A stretch of 64,000 nucleotides of DNA from Ponticaulis sp. (GTDB lineage Bacteria; Pseudomonadota; Alphaproteobacteria; Caulobacterales; Hyphomonadaceae), in contig NZLU01000063.1 of assembly GCA_002692725.1 (NCBI GenBank), forward strand, positions 124,001 to 188,000, read 5' to 3'. Below are positions 43,498-51,763 of the stretch, one piece after another. A program made the position numbers and the translations under genes. Every line of letters starts with the position of its first letter. Position 1 is the first letter of the stretch. The notes below the pieces were generated by a model. The model had not been told where the DNA came from and did not search any database. It saw only the letters and a program-made list of their open reading frames with translations.

Positions 43498-45279
43498 TTA
43501 GCTCCGATAGATGTAGGAATGTGCTGAAACGCTGGTCATGGCGCGGTTACCGACGCCGGTCACACCAACTGCAGCGAACAGCCCCAATTCCGAAGACCAG
43601 CAGACGGCCTGCCAATTGTTTGTGGCGGGGCCAAGCCTCAGGGACCAATCCTCACCATCAGGTGACGTCATGATGCGACTGGCCGAGCCTGTGGAACACA
43701 CCGCAACAAACAGGCCCAATTCGTAAGACCAGCAGACCCCACGCCAGCTATTATTGGCGGCGCTTGTCTGTGTGCTCCAATTCACTCCGTCAGGTGACGT
43801 CATGACGCGGTCATCCACCCCATCGGTTGCCACGGCGCAGAACAACATCAGTTCTGGTGACCAGCAGACAAATCGCCACTCATTCGTGGCGGGTACCGTT
43901 CGCCCGGTCCAGGTCACACCATCGGGAGATGTCATGACCCGTTCGTCTGTGCTGCCAAATGCCGCCACAGAGCAGAATAACCCCAGCTCGGGGGCCCAGA
44001 TGACAGACTGCCAGCTATTGTCTTCGGCGCTTGTTTGCGCTGTCCAGTTTTCGCCGTCAGTCGATGTCATGACGCGGTTACCCGTACCAGACGAGGCGAC
44101 GGCGCAGAATAAGCCCAGTTCCTTCGACCAGCAGATGCCCTGCCAATTATTGTCCGCTGCGCTCGTTTGTGCCGTCCAGGTCTCGCCGTCAGGTGACGTC
44201 ATGACGCGGTCACCCGTGCCGGTCAAACCAACCGCAACAAACAGGCCCAATTCCGAAGACCAGCAGACAGATTGCCAGTCATTGTCCGCTGCGCTCGTTT
44301 GTGCCGTCCAGTTTTCGCCGTCAGTCGATGTCATGACGCGGTCACCCGTGCCGCTGGTCGCAACGGCGCAGAACAGCCTCAGCTCAGGGGAATAGCACAT
44401 GGCACGCCATTCATTGTCCGCGCCGCTCGTGCTGGCCAGCCATGTCTCGCCAGCCACATAATCCCGCAGAACCCTATCCGGGTCGGTCAGTCCCAATGTT
44501 TGGCGCAAGCGAAGTTTGAGCCTGGGAGGTCCGCTCAGAATCTCGTCGATCGCATCCTGAATTTGCGTCGCTTCGAGAATATCCTCGACGCTGTTGTCAA
44601 ACGCTGCGCCATTGGGAAAACTGACCTCGCCCGCATCTTTGTCGATCCGAATGCCTTCATAGAATGTTGAGCCGTCAGGCGACACTTTGAAAAGCAGGTC
44701 GTCATCACCAACAAGACCCACTTCAGCGCGGGTCGAATAGTTCGCCTGAAACAGGAGTGAGAGCACATTGCCGCTTGCTTCCTTGTTGAGTTTGAACCGC
44801 AAATCTCCCGTGCCAGAGTTTGCGGCCTCCAGCGCCGTGAAAAGCGCGTTGTTCAGCTTCGCAAGCAATGGGTTGTTGCTGTCCGCTGTGGCGCCAAGCC
44901 CGAGCAGCGCCAGGTTTTGCAGCATGTCTGATGTGGTTTCGCGCCAGCCCGTGCCGTCAAATACGAGGAAGGCGTTTTCATCCTCCACCCAGACGCGCCA
45001 GCCTGTCTGCGGCGCAAAGAAGAACCATTCCCCATCGGCAAACAGGGCGAACATATCTTCCTGGCCAATCCAGTCGCCCGTCGCCGGTCCGGCAATGAGA
45101 TACCGATCCCCCTCTGAGGGGGAGGCAGGGGGATCGGCTTCCGCCCGGCTTAGAAGCGAGGCCTGAACCAGTCCATCCAGGGCACGCAGACTTTCATTCA
45201 GTGTGACGTGTTTCTGTGCCTGATTGGAGATCAGGTAAGGCAGTGAAAGCTTGTTTGTAAAATCCGTTCCACCTGCCAT
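43498..45279 (-). CDS. DUF2793 (phage tail/GTA spike-like) protein with seven-blade-like repeats
   Basis: Residues 1-130 form a DUF2793 domain (LPYLISNQAQKHVTLNESLR, EGDRYLIAGPATGDW, EDMFALFADGEWFFFAP), found in head-spike/host-attachment proteins of gene transfer agents and in phages. Residues about 131-283 look like a fibre/tail section with a coiled coil near the end. Residues 284-593 are seven consecutive 44-residue repeats (W..VCWS.ELGLF.AV...G..DRVMTS.DG..W), a size and number fitting a seven-bladed beta-propeller. Such a propeller suggests carbohydrate or receptor binding. The repeats also appear as tandem repeats at DNA level (about 43500-44430). Confidence 0.75.
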   Translation of the reverse strand: MAGGTDFTNKLSLPYLISNQAQKHVTLNESLRALDGLVQASLLSRAEADPPASPSEGDRYLIAGPATGDWIGQEDMFALFADGEWFFFAPQTGWRVWVEDENAFLVFDGTGWRETTSDMLQNLALLGLGATADSNNPLLAKLNNALFTALEAANSGTGDLRFKLNKEASGNVLSLLFQANYSTRAEVGLVGDDDLLFKVSPDGSTFYEGIRIDKDAGEVSFPNGAAFDNSVEDILEATQIQDAIDEILSGPPRLKLRLRQTLGLTDPDRVLRDYVAGETWLASTSGADNEWRAMCYSPELRLFCAVATSGTGDRVMTSTDGENWTAQTSAADNDWQSVCWSSELGLFVAVGLTGTGDRVMTSPDGETWTAQTSAADNNWQGICWSKELGLFCAVASSGTGNRVMTSTDGENWTAQTSAEDNSWQSVIWAPELGLFCSVAAFGSTDERVMTSPDGVTWTGRTVPATNEWRFVCWSPELMLFCAVATDGVDDRVMTSPDGVNWSTQTSAANNSWRGVCWSYELGLFVAVCSTGSASRIMTSPDGEDWSLRLGPATNNWQAVCWSSELGLFAAVGVTGVGNRAMTSVSAHSYIYRS

Positions 45280-45341
45280 TCACTCGCTCCTTCGTTTCGG
45301 GAGGAGGAGTATTGAGGTCGGATGGCAGGCGTGGGATAAGT

Positions 45342-46343
45342 TTACGAATGAGCCCCTGCAAGCGCCTTGAAGTCTACCGCTTCGCCACGACCAAGTGCAG
45401 CCAGAGCCGCCTTGTATTCGCGTTCGAGTTTGTCGACATAGGCCGAGACCGGACCACGGGATTTCACCGCACCAATGCCCTGCCCGCAGCCCCATATGTC
45501 TTTCCAGGCCTTGGATTTCTGATTGCCGCCTGAGCCGAAATTCATGGCTGAAGGGTCGGACTCTGGCAGATTATTCGGGTCCATACCGGCCTTGGCGATG
45601 CTTGGCGCAAGGTAATTGCCGTGCACACCCGTAAAGAGGTTGGAATAGACAATGTCGCCTGCTTTGCTGTCGACGATCATGTCTTTATAGCCTTCGGCCG
45701 CGACGGCCTCGTCTGTGGCGATGAAAGCCGACCCGATATAGGCAAGGTCTGCGCCCATGCATTGTGACGCAGCGACCGCGCCACCATTGGCAATGGAGCC
45801 AGACAATGCGAGTGGGCCATCAAAGAATTCCCGGATCTCCTGGATCAGCGCGAAGGGCGACAAGGTGCCGGCATGGCCACCTGCACCCGCAGCAACCGCG
45901 ATCAGGCCATCGGCGCCTTTCTCCAGCGCCTTGTGTGCGAAGACAATGTTGATGATGTCATGGAGCACAATGCCGCCATAGGACTGAACCGCTTCATACA
46001 CTTCCGGACGCGCACCGAGCGATGTGATGACGACCGGCACCTTGTATTTCACACACATTTCGACGTCATGTTCCAGCCGGTCATTGGACTTGTGGACGAT
46101 CTGATTCACGGCAAAGGGCGCCGCCGGGCGATCGGGGTTCTTTGCGTTATAGTCCGCAAGCTCAGTGGTGATCCGATCGAGCCATTCATCCAGCAGGCTG
46201 GCCGGGCGCGCATTCAGCGCTGGGAATGAGCCGACAATCCCGGCTTTACACTGCGCAATGACGAGGTCCGGTTGAGAGATGATAAACAGCGGTGATCCAA
46301 TCACCGGAATGCGCAAGTTTTTCAGTATGTCCGGAACAGCCAT
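45342..46343 (-). CDS. Nitronate monooxygenase (2-nitropropane dioxygenase-like)
   Basis: The 333-residue protein has a TIM-barrel FMN domain: PVIGSPLFIISQPDLVIAQC at the N-terminus, GAGGHAGTLSPFALIQEI in the middle (with the family's catalytic His), ALSGSIANGGAV and GADLAYIGSAFIATDE (phosphate-binding). These enzymes oxidise nitronates, such as propionate-3-nitronate, with oxygen. It belongs to the class I/II type by sequence. Upstream a GATCGATCGAT palindrome (near 46417-46427) may be a control site. Confidence 0.88.
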   Translation of the reverse strand: MAVPDILKNLRIPVIGSPLFIISQPDLVIAQCKAGIVGSFPALNARPASLLDEWLDRITTELADYNAKNPDRPAAPFAVNQIVHKSNDRLEHDVEMCVKYKVPVVITSLGARPEVYEAVQSYGGIVLHDIINIVFAHKALEKGADGLIAVAAGAGGHAGTLSPFALIQEIREFFDGPLALSGSIANGGAVAASQCMGADLAYIGSAFIATDEAVAAEGYKDMIVDSKAGDIVYSNLFTGVHGNYLAPSIAKAGMDPNNLPESDPSAMNFGSGGNQKSKAWKDIWGCGQGIGAVKSRGPVSAYVDKLEREYKAALAALGRGEAVDFKALAGAHS

Positions 46344-46543
46344 GTCGTTTCCCCAGTGAGATTTGCAAATAAGCTAGCTCCAACATCGGAAACAGCAAGT
46401 CTATATTTATTTTATTGATCGATCGATTTATTTTTTGCCTGGCACTGCGGCTGCAAAACCTGCTGTTGATGTTGATCCATGTTATTGGCGTTAGCGCTCT
46501 CCAGAAATAAGTGTGCGCGGTTTCAACTTTCTGGAGGACAACA

Positions 46544-47068
46544 GTGTCGGAACTCTCAAAGGAAGCGGACCGTTTGATCGCGCTTCGTCAATCGGATCTG
46601 CTCGATACCGCACCCGATCCGCGGTTTGACAATATTACAGCGCTCGCCAGCGATATCTTCAATGTAGACGTCGCCCTGATCTCTTTGGTTGATGAAAACC
46701 GGCAATGGTTCAAATCAAATTGCGGTCTGGATGATGTGACCGAAACGAGCCGCGAAGAAGCCTTTTGTGCCTATGCGATTCAGCAGACGGGCATTCTGGT
46801 GGTTGAAGATGCGAGCCAGGACGAGCGATTTGCCACCAATTCACTTGTAACGGGCGAAACCGAACTTCGCTTTTATGCAGGCGCCCCTCTGATAACAAAA
46901 GACGGCCACGCCTTTGGCACGCTCTGCCTGATTGACAGCGAGCCACGCACATTCTCTTCAAAGGATCGTCAGCGCCTGGCGAGCCTTGCTGAGGTCGTGA
47001 ATGGGCTCATCGAGAACCATATTCTTGCGCGCGAATTGGTTCAGCTTAAGGCCCGGCTGAAAGAGTAA
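46544..47068 (+). CDS. Stand-alone GAF domain protein
   Basis: GTG 46544 follows a GGAGG ribosome site by seven bases; it is preferred to upstream codons at 46511. The 174-residue protein is one GAF domain (FDNITALASDIFNVDVALISLVDENRQWFKSN ... TREEAFCAYAIQQTG ... YAGAPLITKDGHAFGTLCLID), followed by a short helix. GAF domains bind small molecules or cyclic nucleotides and usually sense signals. There is no output domain, so it may modulate another protein. Confidence 0.88.
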   Translation: MSELSKEADRLIALRQSDLLDTAPDPRFDNITALASDIFNVDVALISLVDENRQWFKSNCGLDDVTETSREEAFCAYAIQQTGILVVEDASQDERFATNSLVTGETELRFYAGAPLITKDGHAFGTLCLIDSEPRTFSSKDRQRLASLAEVVNGLIENHILARELVQLKARLKE

Positions 47069-47198
47069 GTCTGCTCATGCCCCTTTTGGACAGATAATGT
47101 CCCGGCTTGGGAAAACTGCTCTGCCGTGCAATTTGCAGATATTGATAAACCTGCGTCTGAGCATGATAGGCTCGAGGGCGTGGCCTGAATGATTGAAT

Positions 47199-47399
47199 TC
47201 AGGCCTTCACCTGCTCCAGATCGCCAATCAGCCCCTGCAAATGCTGCCGATGGTCGGCCAGACGTGTCAGCAGGCGAATATCGCCCTTCTCTGCCAGTCG
47301 GTCCATCCAGAAGCCGATGACAAATGTCTGGCTTTCGAGCCAGTCGCGCATGCGCTCGTTTTGTGCTTCGTCGCCCCGTGCGTGCCAGTCCTGTTCCAT
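47199..47399 (-). CDS. 66-residue helical protein behind a Fur-like box
   Basis: ATG 47399 has an AAAGGGA ribosome site. The 66-residue protein is Glu/Arg/Trp-rich and helical with no signal peptide or membrane segment (QNERMRDWLESQTFVIGFWMDRLAEKGD). I know no family for it. A 15-bp Fur-type palindrome lies about 40 bases upstream, so it may be repressed by iron, possibly through a Fur or Irr homologue. The stop codon sits inside a hairpin (47183-47190 with 47199-47206). Confidence 0.55.
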   Translation of the reverse strand: MEQDWHARGDEAQNERMRDWLESQTFVIGFWMDRLAEKGDIRLLTRLADHRQHLQGLIGDLEQVKA

Positions 47400-47437
47400 G
47401 GTTCATCCCTTTCACAACTGATCATCGAGGGATTAAT

Positions 47438-47452
47438 TGAGAATAATTCTCA
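47438..47452 (-). promoter_or_regulatory. Fur-like box
   Basis: TGAGAATAATTCTCA: a perfect 15-bp palindrome close to many bacterial Fur sites (core GAGAAT-A-ATTCTC). It lies 39-53 bases upstream of the 66-residue protein's start. Confidence 0.6.
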
Positions 47453-47521
47453 TTTGCAGTCAAGCATTGTTTCGCCCATGCCATCGCGACGATTTAGCGC
47501 GACCCTGGAGTTCGCCTTTTC

Positions 47522-48583
47522 TTAGTCGTCCTCGCAATAGCGATACTCTGTGTTCAGCTGGCACGCCATGTCGCGATACTCGGCCTGAAGCTCCCGGTCT
47601 TTCTCTGCACCACGCCCGCGCCGATAGGCTTCACCGGCTTCATGACAGGCTTCGGCAAGGCCTGCATAACAGGCGTCGATATAGAGATTGAGCGCGTCTT
47701 CCTCGCTCTCTTCACCGCCACGTCCCCGCGCGAGCATTTCGGCCTGATGATAGCAGCCCTGAACATCGCCGGTGATGCAGGCCTTTCCGTACAGGTGACG
47801 CGCCTGTTCATAGTCTTTCTTCATGCCTGATCCGTCATAATACATGTCGCCCATCATCCGGCACGCCGCACCGAGATTACGAGCGCAGGCCATGTTGAAA
47901 TGTGATTGGGCGCGTTCGAAATCCTCTTCGCCGCCATTTCCGACCAATTCCATAATGCCGAGATTGAGACAGGATTTTTCATCATCGCCTGTCTCACATC
48001 CCATGGTGAAGAGCGACCGGGCGCGCGACATATCCGTAGCGTCGCCAACGCCATCGCGATACATCACAGCGAGATTATAACAGCCGCCCGGAAAGCCGAG
48101 ATCGCAGGCTTTCTGAAAAAGCGTCATGGCGTCTGCGGTGTTTGCCGGGGCGTCGGATTCGTCCAGCAAGGCCACGCCCAGATCGTAACAACTGGTGTCG
48201 AAGTCGAGATCACATGCCTTGCGATGATAGGCCTGCGCCTTTTCCATATCCTCAACGCCGGTCATGCCCTTATCCCACCAGACGCCGAGATTGCCGCAGG
48301 CCATCGCGTCGTTGAGGTCACAGGCTTTTTCAAAATAGATGAGCGCTTTGGATAAGTCGGTTTCAACGCCTTCGGCCTGAAAATAGGCAAAGCCCAGCTC
48401 GTTGCAGGCCTGGCCATGATCCATCTCACAGGCCTGCTCATAGGGCGCAATTGCGTCTTCCGGTATGCCGCTCTCATCGGCCGCCTTGCCTTCGAGGAAA
48501 AGCTCTTCTGCGGTCTGTGCCACGCTCACAGGCGCAAAACCTAGCATGATCAACAGGGTGACAAGGATGGTTCTGACCGGCAT
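47522..48583 (-). CDS. Secreted Sel1-repeat protein
   Basis: ATG 48583 has an AGGAG ribosome site and begins a signal peptide (LIMLGFAPVSVA). The 353-residue protein is a chain of about eight Sel1-like repeats of 36-38 residues, each with an ACxxLG and a Y..G motif and a cysteine pair (ACEMDHGQACNELGFAYFQ ... ACDLNDAMACGNLGVWW). Sel1 repeats form superhelical surfaces for protein binding. The paired cysteines suggest disulfide-stiffened repeats in the periplasm. The partner is unknown. Confidence 0.88.
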   Translation of the reverse strand: MPVRTILVTLLIMLGFAPVSVAQTAEELFLEGKAADESGIPEDAIAPYEQACEMDHGQACNELGFAYFQAEGVETDLSKALIYFEKACDLNDAMACGNLGVWWDKGMTGVEDMEKAQAYHRKACDLDFDTSCYDLGVALLDESDAPANTADAMTLFQKACDLGFPGGCYNLAVMYRDGVGDATDMSRARSLFTMGCETGDDEKSCLNLGIMELVGNGGEEDFERAQSHFNMACARNLGAACRMMGDMYYDGSGMKKDYEQARHLYGKACITGDVQGCYHQAEMLARGRGGEESEEDALNLYIDACYAGLAEACHEAGEAYRRGRGAEKDRELQAEYRDMACQLNTEYRYCEDD

Positions 48584-48768
48584 GGAAGGCTCCTGAAACT
48601 GAACCGAAAGTGTAAATCGAATTCCCCATCTGAAAACCCCCTGTTCCGGGGTGAATGCAGCGAGTGCGGGCGTCATCTGGCGATTACGGCTTTCGGTCCT
48701 CTTGACGGAGCCTTCATTCCGCATTCTTTGTGCACTGCAATACAAAAGATCGAAGTGAGGAAACATTG

Positions 48769-50772
48769 ATGGCAGATGAGGCACTGACATCATTCAGCGC
48801 GAGCTTTCCCGAGGCGGACGAAGCCAGCTGGCGAGCGCTCGTGGAGAAGGCACTGAAGGGCAAGCCACCCGAATCTCTGGAGCGCAAAACCCGCGATGGA
48901 ATCACCATCAAGCCGCTTTATCGCGAAGACGACTGGCCCTCCGCCACCGATCCGGATGGTCAACCGGGGGACGCACCTTTTATCCGCGGCCCGAGCGCGC
49001 TGAAAGATGGGTATCTGCCCTGGGACATCCGTCAGGTTGTCGCGCATCCCGATCTGAAATCTGCGAATGCCGAGCTGATAAAAGATCTCGAACGCGGTGT
49101 CAGCTCGATCGAGCTGCGGCTCGACGCATCGGGCGAAAACGGTGTTGCGGTTCAGGCCCTCGATGATTTCGACATCCTTCTAGATGGGGTCATGACCGAC
49201 CTCGCTCCGATCGCACTGACCAATTCAGCGCTGGAAGGCTTTGGCCTTGAAGGCGCCGCGCTCCTGATCGCCTGGGCCGAAAAGAAAGGCCTCGATCCGG
49301 CGAAACAGTTATTCTCGTTCAATGTCGACCCGATTGGCGAGCTGGCACGTTCCGGCGCACTGGCGACGCCTATGAAGGATGCGCTAGCGGAAACCGCAGG
49401 CTTTGTCCGCGATTATGCGCCAGGCTATTCCACCGCGACCTTTATCCGCGTGGATGGCCGCCCGGCCTATGAGTGCGGCGGCACGGAAGCGCAGGAACTG
49501 GCCTTCGCCATAGCAAGCGGCGTCACCTATCTACGCGCGCTTCTTGATGCAGGCGTGAGCCTCGAAGCGGCCAATAACAGCCTGTTGTTCAGCCTGTCTG
49601 TCGGCCCGAATTATGCGCTGGAGATTGCCAAGCTGCGCGCGGCACGGCGGCTCTGGGCCCGCATCACCGAGAGCTTCGGCGAAACCCTGCCGATGAAGCT
49701 GCAGGCGGTCTCCGCTCGCCGCATGCTGACCCAGCGCGATCCTTGGGTGAATATGCTGCGGAATACGGCGGCCTGTTTTGCGGGCGGTGTCGGTGGCGCT
49801 GATATTGTCACTGTGCGCCCGTTCACCGACGCTATCGGCCTTGCCGGAAATCTGGCCCGCCGGATCGGACGGAACACCCAGATCATGGCCCAGGAAGAAA
49901 GCTCACTCGGCAAAGTGACCGACCCGGCTGCCGGCACATGGTCTATTGGCAAGATTTCAGATGATCTGGCTCAATCGGCCTGGACGCTGTTCCAGACCAT
50001 AGAAGGCGAAGGCGGGATTAGCGCCAGTCTGACTTCCGGCAGCTTCCAGGTCAAACTGTCTGAGGCCCGGAAAGCCCTCCAGAAAGACATTGCGCGGCGC
50101 AAGCAGGCGGTTACCGGCGTCAGCGAATTTGCGTTGATCGAAGAAGAAACCCCGCCAATTGTGGATCTCTCAGGCCTTCCCGCCATTGTGGTCGCGCCGA
50201 AAGGCCCGACCCCCGCCTCCCGCGCCATGACCGACCTTGTTAAAGCCGCTCGCGATGGCGCAAGCCTGAACGGTCTTCTGTGCCCGGAACGCGATCCGCA
50301 TGCGCAGTGTGATCCGTTCTTCCCAATGCGTTTGTCTGAACCGTATGAATTGCTGCGCGACCATGCTGATGCGAAGGCCGAACGTCCGCGCGTCTTCCTC
50401 GCCTGCCTTGGCTCCGTCGCCGAGCACAATGCCCGCGCAAGCTTTGCCGCCAATTTCTTCGCGGCTGGCGGCATTGGCGTCTTCGAGACGGACCCGCCTT
50501 ACGAGACGCTCGAAACCATGGCGGAGGACTTCCGTCGCAGTGACGCTCTGATCGCCGTGATCTGTGGCACCGACGGTCTTTATGCCGAAAAAGCCGCCCT
50601 CGCCGCGCAGGCTCTGCGGTCAGTCCGCGAAGATGCCCGCATCTATCTCGCCGGACGTCCCGGAGCGGCGGAAGCCGCCTATCGCGAGGCCGGAATTGAT
50701 GACTTCATCTATGTCGGTGTGGATGTGGTTTCTAAGCTTGAGATCGCGCATGCAGAGCTGGGTCTGAGCTGA
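48769..50772 (+). CDS. mutA: Methylmalonyl-CoA mutase small subunit
   Basis: From ATG 48769 (GAGGAAA ribosome site) the 667-residue protein is the beta/small subunit: a TIM barrel with KPLYREDDWP, EGFGLEGAALLIAWAEKKG, AAGTWSIGKISDDLAQSAW, followed by a degenerate B12-like domain lacking the DxHxxG cobalamin motif. It pairs with MutB to convert methylmalonyl-CoA to succinyl-CoA, feeding propionyl-CoA carbon into the TCA cycle. Two small secreted-protein genes separate it from mutB, each overlapping its neighbour by one to four bases. Confidence 0.93.
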   Translation: MADEALTSFSASFPEADEASWRALVEKALKGKPPESLERKTRDGITIKPLYREDDWPSATDPDGQPGDAPFIRGPSALKDGYLPWDIRQVVAHPDLKSANAELIKDLERGVSSIELRLDASGENGVAVQALDDFDILLDGVMTDLAPIALTNSALEGFGLEGAALLIAWAEKKGLDPAKQLFSFNVDPIGELARSGALATPMKDALAETAGFVRDYAPGYSTATFIRVDGRPAYECGGTEAQELAFAIASGVTYLRALLDAGVSLEAANNSLLFSLSVGPNYALEIAKLRAARRLWARITESFGETLPMKLQAVSARRMLTQRDPWVNMLRNTAACFAGGVGGADIVTVRPFTDAIGLAGNLARRIGRNTQIMAQEESSLGKVTDPAAGTWSIGKISDDLAQSAWTLFQTIEGEGGISASLTSGSFQVKLSEARKALQKDIARRKQAVTGVSEFALIEEETPPIVDLSGLPAIVVAPKGPTPASRAMTDLVKAARDGASLNGLLCPERDPHAQCDPFFPMRLSEPYELLRDHADAKAERPRVFLACLGSVAEHNARASFAANFFAAGGIGVFETDPPYETLETMAEDFRRSDALIAVICGTDGLYAEKAALAAQALRSVREDARIYLAGRPGAAEAAYREAGIDDFIYVGVDVVSKLEIAHAELGLS

Positions 50773-51290
50773 TGAAACACGTCGCTCTGGTCATGTCTGT
50801 TTTGCTGCTGGCTTCGCCTGTTCAGGCAGAGAGCGGCGCCACATCGGATTTCCCACAGTCTGGCTCCTGGTCTTGCGAAGAAACGTCGAAGATCTCGGGC
50901 TATGACGCGATTGTGCGCTCAAGTGTGACCTATCCGGAACCCGGCAAGTTTCATAGCAAAGGCGTTGCGACGCTCTATCTGAACAAAACGCGGGAAGTCC
51001 GCGTGTCGCTTGATGGGCGGGGTGAATTCACGGTCGATGGCGATTCCCTGACGTCGACATATGACTCCGTTGTCGGAAAACCGTTGCCGTCTTATGGCTT
51101 CAGCAAATCAGAGGCTGACTTTCTGGCCGACTGGCAGGCCTATCTCATTCGCGGCTTCACCTCCATTGAGGGCCGCGCACTCGACCAGACCTGGGTTCGC
51201 TATTCCGACAATGCATTTGACCTTGTCGCGAAAATTGGCGGCCGTGACAGCGTGGTCAGCTGTCAAAGAGCAGAGGAGTTGGTGGGATGA
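50772..51290 (+). CDS. Small secreted protein in the mutAB operon
   Basis: The ATG at 50772 shares a base with the mutA stop (TGATGA). The 172-residue product has a signal peptide (VMSVLLLASPVQA) and a beta-rich domain with two cysteines (GSWSCEETSKISGYDAIVR near the start, [14 protein letters not shown] at the end). I do not recognise the family. It resembles the next gene's product in layout (signal, GxWxC near the mature N-terminus, cysteine near the end), so the two may be distant paralogues. Confidence 0.7.
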   Translation: MKHVALVMSVLLLASPVQAESGATSDFPQSGSWSCEETSKISGYDAIVRSSVTYPEPGKFHSKGVATLYLNKTREVRVSLDGRGEFTVDGDSLTSTYDSVVGKPLPSYGFSKSEADFLADWQAYLIRGFTSIEGRALDQTWVRYSDNAFDLVAKIGGRDSVVSCQRAEELVG

Positions 51291-51763
51291 AATCTGCTCA
51301 CACGATGATCATCGGAGTTTTGGGGTGTGTTGCGCTGTCTTTACCTTCCAGCGCCTATTCAGTTGATGACTTTCTCGGCGAGTGGAACTGCTCCTACGAA
51401 ACGACAGCAAGTCCGGAACAAATCAGACATGCTGAGCGTGAAATCACAGAAGCTGGAATTGTCGTTCAACGCGGCCTCTACACCGCCGGACACTCAACTG
51501 GTTATATTGGGCCTTATCTTTCGGTCGCGAAGTTCGAGGTGACAGAAAACACCGTCATTGAAACATTGTTGGACTACGAGTTCATGGGCGAGTATGGAGA
51601 TGGCACTCCCATGAGCGAACTGGAAAGAAACGCTTTTGAAGAACAGGTCGAAACCGCGCGGCCTGTCGTCAGCGTGATTCTTGAACTTTCGCAAACGACC
51701 CACACGATTAAATCTCAATTCGCTGAAATAGGCTGCCAACGCAAAACGGAAAACGTCTCATGA
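51287..51763 (+). CDS. Small secreted protein in the mutAB operon (second)
   Basis: It starts four bases inside the preceding gene. The 158-residue product has a signal peptide ([16 protein letters not shown]), then [12 protein letters not shown] and a final cysteine in [13 protein letters not shown]. The layout is like the product at 50772-51290, suggesting a small disulfide-closed beta protein. No family is recognised. It overlaps the mutB start by four bases (ATGA), so all four genes are translated together. Confidence 0.7.
   Translation: MKSAHTMIIGVLGCVALSLPSSAYSVDDFLGEWNCSYETTASPEQIRHAEREITEAGIVVQRGLYTAGHSTGYIGPYLSVAKFEVTENTVIETLLDYEFMGEYGDGTPMSELERNAFEEQVETARPVVSVILELSQTTHTIKSQFAEIGCQRKTENVS

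Noticed and set aside
43538..44430. Regularly spaced repeats that might suggest a CRISPR array
   Set aside because: They are degenerate repeats of about 132 bp that keep one open frame and encode the propeller-like repeats of the DUF2793 protein.
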